NCBI GenBank assembly: GCA_003611875.1
Contig: RAYY01000003.1
Location: forward strand, 1-64,000
DNA: 64,000 nucleotides
Source: a bacterium D16-56
GTDB lineage: Bacteria; Bacillota; Clostridia; Lachnospirales; Lachnospiraceae
Direction: 5' to 3'
In this document: one piece after another, positions 58,880-64,000 of the stretch
Layout of the letters: each line of letters opens with the position of its first letter
How positions within the stretch are numbered: position 1 is the stretch's first letter
Notes under the pieces: model-generated
Told to the model about the DNA's origin: nothing
Seen by the model: only the letters and a program-made list of their open reading frames with translations
Database searches by the model: none
Translations under genes and position numbers: made by a program

Positions 58880-60460
58880 CTATGCATCCAGGCCGGACAT
58901 TAACAGACCAAACCGTTCATCTGAATCCTCCGGCTTTAATACTGCCTTTACTTTTCCGTCATATACCACGGCAATCCGGTCACACATGGACCGAAGTTCT
59001 GTCAGCTCACTGGATGTAATCACAATGGTAGTTCCCTTTTCCCGGTTCAGACTGACAAGATAATCCAGAATCACCTTCTTGGCTCCAATGTCAATTCCTC
59101 TGGTAGGCTCTGAAACAAATAACACCTCTGGTTCAAAGACAACCGCCCTGGCAATACAGACCTTTTGCTGATTTCCTCCACTTAGATCCTTAGGATATTG
59201 TTCGCAGCTTACACACTTGATTCCCAATTCTTCAATCATCGCGTCTGCCGTAGCCTTCATGCGTCCTTTATCTACCTGTTTGAAAAATCCGAAAGACCGG
59301 AAAAAACGATTTTTGATCTGCATGGCCAGCAGGCAGATATTCATCTTAATGCTTTCTTCTAAAAGAAGCCCGATTCCCCTTCTGTCCTCCGATACAAATC
59401 CGATTCCGTTTTTCAGAACTGCCAAAGGCTTTTTAAAAGGCAGCTTTTCTCCCTTATAAATCACTTCTCCCGAAGACGGATACAATCCTGCAATTCCATT
59501 GGCAATCGCCAGCTTTCCCTGGCCGGCCAGACCGCAGAAGCCTAAGATTTCTCCCTTATGTACATCAATGGTGATTCCCTTTGCCTTCTCTCCCGGCATA
59601 TTTACGTGAAGCCCCTTTATAGACAGCACGGTTTCCCGCTTTTTGATCTCCTCAGCCGGACGACCTGCCATAGAAGAAAAATCCACGTTTCTTCCAACCA
59701 TGGATTTGGCCAGTCCCGTGGCATCCGTCTGACCCCGCATCAGGGTTTCTACCAGCTCCCCGTCCCGTAAAACCACAATCTTGTCGGATATCTCCAGAAC
59801 CTCATTAAGCTTATGGCTGATGAAAATCACCGCCACCCCGGAAGCAGAGATCTCGCCAATGGTATCCAGAAGCCATTTAGACTCTACATCGGTCAGTACT
59901 GCAGTGGGCTCATCAAACACAATAAGCTTAATGTTCTTTTTGTCGATCTCTCTGGCAATCTCCACAAATTGTTTAAAGCCAACCGACATTCCTCCTACGG
60001 TTGTGGATGGACTCACCTCCAGATGGATCTTGTCCAGAGCAGTCTTAGTTTCTTTCTTCATGCTCTCTTTATCCAAAGTACACATGCTTTGTCCAAATAC
60101 ACGGCTGACCACATTCGGCTTTGTGATTTCCCGGTTTAGCTTTACATTCTCAGTAACCGTGTAGGCCGGAAGAAGCATAAATTCCTGATGGACCATTCCA
60201 ATCCCCAGATTCATAGCCTGCCTTGGGGATGTGATCCTTACCGGCTCTCCGTCCCAGCTAATCTCTCCCTGATATCCTCCTGTATTCACAATGCCCGGCA
60301 TTCCAAAAAGAATATTCATTAACGTAGATTTCCCGGCTCCGTTTTCTCCCACCAGGGAAACCACCTCTCCCGCAGACACCTGCAGATCCACTCCCTTGAG
60401 TACTCTGTTCCTGCCGAACTCCTTTTCTATTCCCTTCATTTCCAAAATTACATTCTGCAT
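58880..60460 (-). CDS. Sugar ABC transporter ATP-binding protein, tandem ATPase (RbsA/MglA-like)
   Basis: A 526-residue double ATPase. The first half has Walker A GENGAGKST and Walker B LIVFDEPTAVL with a degenerate signature (MSVGFKQ). The second half has a degenerate Walker A (GLAGQGKLAIA), a normal signature LSGGNQQKV and FVSEPTRGIDIGAKK. This asymmetry is normal for the carbohydrate CUT2 family, in which one site is catalytic. It powers import through the permease encoded next. Confidence 0.92.
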   Translation of the reverse strand: MQNVILEMKGIEKEFGRNRVLKGVDLQVSAGEVVSLVGENGAGKSTLMNILFGMPGIVNTGGYQGEISWDGEPVRITSPRQAMNLGIGMVHQEFMLLPAYTVTENVKLNREITKPNVVSRVFGQSMCTLDKESMKKETKTALDKIHLEVSPSTTVGGMSVGFKQFVEIAREIDKKNIKLIVFDEPTAVLTDVESKWLLDTIGEISASGVAVIFISHKLNEVLEISDKIVVLRDGELVETLMRGQTDATGLAKSMVGRNVDFSSMAGRPAEEIKKRETVLSIKGLHVNMPGEKAKGITIDVHKGEILGFCGLAGQGKLAIANGIAGLYPSSGEVIYKGEKLPFKKPLAVLKNGIGFVSEDRRGIGLLLEESIKMNICLLAMQIKNRFFRSFGFFKQVDKGRMKATADAMIEELGIKCVSCEQYPKDLSGGNQQKVCIARAVVFEPEVLFVSEPTRGIDIGAKKVILDYLVSLNREKGTTIVITSSELTELRSMCDRIAVVYDGKVKAVLKPEDSDERFGLLMSGLDA

Positions 60461-60509
60461 TCTTTTCTCCTAACACCCCGCAGAGCGGTATCTGTCTTGA
60501 TATGCAAAT

Positions 60510-60549
60510 GTGCCGTGACACAAAGCTTCAAAGCCCCACATCACAGCAC
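60510..60549 (-). other. Intercistronic stem-loop after the binding-protein gene
   Basis: GTGCCGTGA (60510-60518) pairs with TCACAGCAC (60541-60549), allowing one G-U pair in RNA, with a small inner GCTT/AAGC stem. It occupies the 119-base gap between the binding protein and ATPase genes and probably protects the binding-protein mRNA. Confidence 0.55.
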
Positions 60550-60579
60550 ATCTTATTCTTTGTCAACAGTGGTTCGAGC

Positions 60580-61815
60580 TTAGAAAACGTAAAGATCTCT
60601 TGCAACTGTAAACCAGTTCGGATACTCCTCTCCAGTCGTATCATTGGTGCAGTTATTAAATTTGGCGGTCTGATCGTAAATACTGCCAAGAAGCCGCTCA
60701 ACTTCTTCCACATCCGGTTTGCCGTCAACCTCATTAAGCTTGCCTTCACAGTAATCCATCGCATACTGGAACAGAAACTCCATCTCACAGCGAACCAGAG
60801 ATTTCTCCCAGCCGCCTACTCTGCCGTTCATGTTGTACTCACCCAGCTTCTCGGTGATCAGATCTGTCACATACTCCGCATCATATTTGTGTTCGTCGTC
60901 AATCTCCAGTCCAAGCGCTCCGGAGAATGCACTGAAAGGTGACGGGTCTGTATGACACGGATAAATGCCGCCGTTCTCAACAATCGTCTTCAGCATTGAC
61001 TCCTGAATGGTACTTACGGTTGCAAAATAAGCAATGTCTTTGGTTCCATACTGATCCATCAAAGACGGAATGCTTTCCAGCATAAACTGCTGGGCGCCGG
61101 TCACGCCTGCATCTCCCATGGGATCCGGCATTGTCACCTGCTCAAACGCAACGCCGTTTTCCTCACAGACCTTCTTCATGGATTCCAGATAGCGAACCTT
61201 CATGGAATTACTCATATGCCGTGCAAAACTATAAAAAATAAAATGCTTTGCCCCGGCATCCACAGCCATCTGCGCTACAGACTCGCCATACAGCTCCGGG
61301 TCGATGGTCAGCATAATGTCGCCAACCTTAGCCATCTCATATACGTCCTCATTTAAAGAGCCAAACAGAATCTTAATGTCAGGCCGCTCCTCCTTGATCT
61401 TGTTCACTGCAGCAATGGTCCCAATGTCTGCCGAGTCAAAAATCATTGCCTTTACATCCGGATCCATGGCAATGTTCAAGGCTTTGGAAATCGTAACCTC
61501 CTGTTCATTCTGAGGATCCTCCGGATATACGTCCATAACAAACTTATCTGCCCCATACTGCTCAATCAGCATCTCTGCCGTTCTGTAATATTCTTCGCGG
61601 GTTGCAAGGGGACTGATCATCAGGCCGATCTTGTAGCTCCCTGCCCCGGCAGCTTCTCCTGCCCCTTCTGAGCCTCCCTCTGCCCCTGCTGCATCTTCCT
61701 CTGCTTTCGTCGCTGCCGGCGTATCATTGGACGATGGCGTTGATCCCGAACCACATGCCACTAAACTTGCTGCCATTACTATAGCCGTTGCTGCTGCCAG
61801 AAATTTCTTCAACAT
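60580..61815 (-). CDS. DUF3798 ABC-type solute-binding lipoprotein
   Basis: About 411 residues. The signal peptide ends in a lipobox (SLVAC, Cys21), then an Ala/Glu/Gly-rich tether, then a periplasmic-binding fold starting YKIGLMISPLATREEYYRTA. It matches the DUF3798 family, whose ligands I do not know. The ABC ATPase and permease downstream are of carbohydrate type, so a sugar or sugar conjugate is likely. The ATG at 61815 follows AAGGAGG. The leader is about 150 bases long. Confidence 0.85.
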   Translation of the reverse strand: MLKKFLAAATAIVMAASLVACGSGSTPSSNDTPAATKAEEDAAGAEGGSEGAGEAAGAGSYKIGLMISPLATREEYYRTAEMLIEQYGADKFVMDVYPEDPQNEQEVTISKALNIAMDPDVKAMIFDSADIGTIAAVNKIKEERPDIKILFGSLNEDVYEMAKVGDIMLTIDPELYGESVAQMAVDAGAKHFIFYSFARHMSNSMKVRYLESMKKVCEENGVAFEQVTMPDPMGDAGVTGAQQFMLESIPSLMDQYGTKDIAYFATVSTIQESMLKTIVENGGIYPCHTDPSPFSAFSGALGLEIDDEHKYDAEYVTDLITEKLGEYNMNGRVGGWEKSLVRCEMEFLFQYAMDYCEGKLNEVDGKPDVEEVERLLGSIYDQTAKFNNCTNDTTGEEYPNWFTVARDLYVF

Positions 61816-61947
61816 TCTCTTATCCTCCTTGTATAATTTGTACCGGCATGAGCCGCTTCGCGTCACCTGCCAAGTCGTTGGAACGCATTCTGGCTGTAAA
61901 GCTTTATTTCAAAAGCATTCCTCCTATGATTTGTTGGTAACTTTTAC

Positions 61948-61959
61948 AAGACATGTCTT
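61948..61959. promoter_or_regulatory. Candidate LacI-family operator
   Basis: AAGACATGTCTT is a perfect 12-bp palindrome, extended by near-symmetric ACA/TGT flanks. It lies about 14 bases past the -10 box, where a bound repressor would block transcription. The LacI-type regulator encoded next door is the likely ligand-responsive protein. Confidence 0.55.
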
Positions 61960-61972
61960 TTGTAGTAATTTC

Positions 61973-62001
61973 ATTGTAACACAATTCGCCAAAAATTTCA
62001 A
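61973..62001 (-). promoter_or_regulatory. Promoter of the ABC-esterase operon
   Basis: On the minus strand TTGAAA (61996-62001) and TACAAT (61973-61978) are 17 bp apart. Confidence 0.7.
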
Positions 62002-62205
62002 CAAAATATTTACACGAATTTATCTTTTTTGTTACGCTTTAAAAACGCTTATTTCACCATTTTATCTATTATATCCCGCTATTTTCATTCTTTATAATTC
62101 AATTTTATTTACTTGAATTTATAAATTCGGACAGAATTTTATCATAACACGGTCGTCACCCCTCTTACCGGATCAGGCTTTACATTACAAAAATCCATGG
62201 CGCGC

Positions 62206-62231
62206 AAAAAAAGAAGCTGTCCCCAGCTTCT
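62206..62231 (-). terminator. Terminator of the LacI-family gene
   Basis: On the minus strand AGAAGCTG pairs with CAGCTTCT around a 4-nt loop and is followed by a run of seven T. It is a textbook intrinsic terminator. Confidence 0.92.
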
Positions 62232-62266
62232 CCTCTCTGTCTGCCAAAATCTCTCTCCATCTCTTT

Positions 62267-63265
62267 CTATGTACTTCCCCGGATAATCAGCTTTCCTTTG
62301 TACAAACGGCTTTCCGGCTGCTTTCCGTTCACCATCTGAATTAACGCCTTCGACAGCTCCTGAGCAAAAAAACCAATCTCCGTATCAATCGTTGTAAGCT
62401 CCGGCGTCGTGATATAGGAGCTGGCAATATTGCCCCATCCTACCATGGCCACATCCTCCGGAACCCGCAGACTGCACTTTTTCACATACTGCATCACCTG
62501 AGCTGCCATATGGTCGTCACTGGCAAAAAAGGCAGTGGGCCTTTCCTCTGCCGGATAAGCTGTCAGCATATTACACACATCATCCAGGATACTCTGCTCG
62601 TTCTGTGTATGAACACAGAAAAAATCCGGATTTACCGGAATCCCATTTGCCTTCAGTGTATCTGTATAAGCCTGAGCGCGGAAATCATCGCCGCCCACGC
62701 CTCCGGTCTTATATTTTAAAGGCGGAATACAGGCAATCCGCCTATGGCCTTTCAAAATCAGATAATTGATGGTTTTCCTGACACCGTCATAAAGATCAGG
62801 TGCCCGCACTACGATCCTGGGGTCTAATCCCTCATAGCTGCGGCTCTGGTATAAGATAAGAGGGATCCCGCTGTCTACAATCCGGTTTAACTGTTCTGCC
62901 GAGAATCCGTTGCTTGCCATAAACATAGCATCAAACCGGCCTTCAATCAGCTTTCCTATAAAGGCATCCTCTTTTCTGCTGAAAAAAAGACTGGGATAGT
63001 AACCCTGATCAAAAAGCTCGGAAGAAAGGGTTCCATACAGCTCGTCCTGCAGTGTATCCCCCACCAGAGCAATCTGGCTGGAGCGATTGGTTCTAAGACC
63101 CTTTGCAAATATATTCGGCGTGTAATTCAACTCCTCCACAGCCTTTAAAACAGCCTTCCGCTTCTGTTCGCTTACATAGTTGGAATTGTTCATGACATAA
63201 GAGACAACCGCCGGGGACACTCCAGCTTTTTTGGCAACATCATTGCGGGTTACTTTCCGATTCAT
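62267..63265 (-). CDS. LacI-family transcriptional regulator
   Basis: About 332 residues. The N-terminal helix-turn-helix and hinge read VTRNDVAKKAGVSPAVVSYV and NYTPNIFAKGLR, followed by a periplasmic-binding-like sugar domain. It is expected to repress the adjacent ABC-esterase operon until its sugar ligand appears. The ATG at 63265 was preferred over a GTG four codons upstream. It has its own terminator, so it is a separate transcript. Confidence 0.9.
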   Translation of the reverse strand: MNRKVTRNDVAKKAGVSPAVVSYVMNNSNYVSEQKRKAVLKAVEELNYTPNIFAKGLRTNRSSQIALVGDTLQDELYGTLSSELFDQGYYPSLFFSRKEDAFIGKLIEGRFDAMFMASNGFSAEQLNRIVDSGIPLILYQSRSYEGLDPRIVVRAPDLYDGVRKTINYLILKGHRRIACIPPLKYKTGGVGGDDFRAQAYTDTLKANGIPVNPDFFCVHTQNEQSILDDVCNMLTAYPAEERPTAFFASDDHMAAQVMQYVKKCSLRVPEDVAMVGWGNIASSYITTPELTTIDTEIGFFAQELSKALIQMVNGKQPESRLYKGKLIIRGST

Positions 63266-63387
63266 TCCTGATCTCACTTTCTTTCTGGCAATACCTTTCT
63301 TCTTTAAATCTTGTCAACCAGAACTGTTATCATTTTACCAGATGAAAGTCAGAAAATCAAATGGTTACACTTCTTTTTTACAGCAGT

Positions 63388-64000
63388 TCAGACACCCTCT
63401 GAGCGATTACTTTTTTTCAAATATACATACCAATATACCGCCCCCACAAAGCCAGCCCCTCCTGCCATATTTCCCAAAGTAACCGGAAGCAGATTTCGAA
63501 TCAAAAAGCTTCCCCACGTCAGGCCAGACACATCCAAGGCAGCAAGCGCCTTATAGGCAGGATCCGCCATGGCAAAAAGTCCTGCCGGGCAATAAAACAT
63601 ATTAGCCACACTGTGCTCAAAGCCGCAGACCACAAACACCACAATGGGATAAAACAGCACAATCACCTTCCCTGCCGCGTCTTTCGCAGAAAAGCTTGTC
63701 CACACAGCCAGGCAAACTAAAAGATTACAGAGAATCCCCTTCAAAAAGGCGTCCAGAAAAGGCATGGAAGCCTTTGCCGCCGCCGTCTCAATGACCATTG
63801 CCGCCAACTGTCCATGATATAGGCTAAGCTGGTGGCTGGCTGCCGCCATCCAGGCAACGAGTACGCTTCCCACAAAATTCCCCAAATATACGATCACCCA
63901 GTTTTTCACCATGGCGGCACCTGTAATCTCCTTTTCCAGCGCCGGGATAATCAACAGGCAGTTGCCGGTAAACAGCTCGCTGCCAGCCAAAAGCACCAGG
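63388..64000 (-). CDS. Formate/nitrite transporter family protein, N-terminus cut off by the window edge
   Basis: At least 204 codons of a FocA/NirC-family channel; the first part, usually about 50-70 residues, lies beyond the right edge. Visible family features are AGSELFTGNCLLI, the asparagine-rich NLLVCLAVW segment with the following loop, and CGFEHSVANMFYCPAGL, which carries the pore histidine. It should pass formate, nitrite or a similar small anion. There is no evident link to the LacI island. Confidence 0.88.
   Translation of the reverse strand, partial: LVLLAGSELFTGNCLLIIPALEKEITGAAMVKNWVIVYLGNFVGSVLVAWMAAASHQLSLYHGQLAAMVIETAAAKASMPFLDAFLKGILCNLLVCLAVWTSFSAKDAAGKVIVLFYPIVVFVVCGFEHSVANMFYCPAGLFAMADPAYKALAALDVSGLTWGSFLIRNLLPVTLGNMAGGAGFVGAVYWYVYLKKSNRSEGV

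Larger units (their letters stand above)
61816..62266. other. Control region of the ABC-esterase operon
   Basis: About 450 bases between the binding protein and LacI genes. It holds the operon promoter (61973-62001), a palindrome just past the start site (61948-61959), a further perfect 14-bp palindrome GAATTTATAAATTC (62115-62128) and the LacI gene terminator (62206-62231). The rest is AT-rich with no gene seen. Confidence 0.7.

Overview
The window is chromosomal DNA with the look of a gut-type Clostridia, most likely Lachnospiraceae (Enterocloster/Hungatella/Lachnoclostridium-like). The basis is strong AGGAGG ribosome binding sites, TTGACA-N17-TATAAT promoters, choline/glucan-binding-type wall repeats, an L,D-transpeptidase and an NlpC/P60 protein, sodium-pump decarboxylase genes, TRAP transporters and a mid-range base composition. 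No rRNA, tRNA, CRISPR array or intact insertion sequence was recognised. The species assignment is inference.

Layout. (1) 0.1-1.7 kb: a perfect 22-bp inverted repeat, then an aldo/keto reductase carrying two 4Fe-4S motifs behind a MerR-type promoter with a 19-bp spacer. (2) 1.7-3.3 kb: a polysaccharide ABC permease and rfbC on the minus strand. (3) 3.4-14.0 kb: a sodium-translocating malonate decarboxylase operon (oadG-like, madF, B, A, E, C, D, H, mdcG, madL, M) facing a divergent LysR regulator. It sits between two blocks of surface-polysaccharide genes. (4) 14.1-34.4 kb: a large, almost wholly minus-strand surface-glycan locus. It holds two flippases, several GT2 enzymes, a GT8-GT2 fusion, DUF2304 and DUF2142 proteins, a DegT aminotransferase, an ATP-grasp enzyme, UDP-galactopyranose mutase, a GT39-like enzyme and an acyltransferase. 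A plus-strand L,D-transpeptidase interrupts it. (5) 34.4-40.4 kb: wall and housekeeping genes (NlpC/P60, thioredoxin reductase, amidase, an SDR, a small secreted protein cut by an in-frame TAG, GreA).

(6) 40.6-56.3 kb: a catabolic island. On the plus strand are a TRAP transporter, a GlpA-like/GlpB-like/DUF1667 redox trio, a Gfo/Idh/MocA dehydrogenase, a TIM-barrel isomerase and an aldo/keto reductase. Converging on it from the minus strand are a second TRAP transporter, a ribulose-phosphate/allulose-phosphate-type epimerase and an SDR. Two GntR/FCD regulators follow. The same 17-bp interrupted palindrome lies at the start of both the redox operon and the second TRAP operon, so they look like one regulon for a sugar acid or polyol-derived acid. 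(7) 56.6-63.3 kb: a LacI-regulated sugar-type ABC importer with a DUF3798 binding protein, joined to a cytoplasmic glucuronoyl-esterase-like hydrolase. (8) The right edge holds a truncated formate/nitrite transporter.

How the genes fit together. The mad operon imports malonate (MadLM), loads it on the MadE carrier protein, transfers the carboxyl group to biotin on MadF, and decarboxylates carboxybiotin in the membrane while exporting Na+. The glycan block would build and export a decorated, probably rhamnose- and galactofuranose-containing polymer. The two right-hand islands import oxidised or esterified sugars and feed them to dehydrogenases, isomerases and an esterase. No sugar kinase is present in either island.
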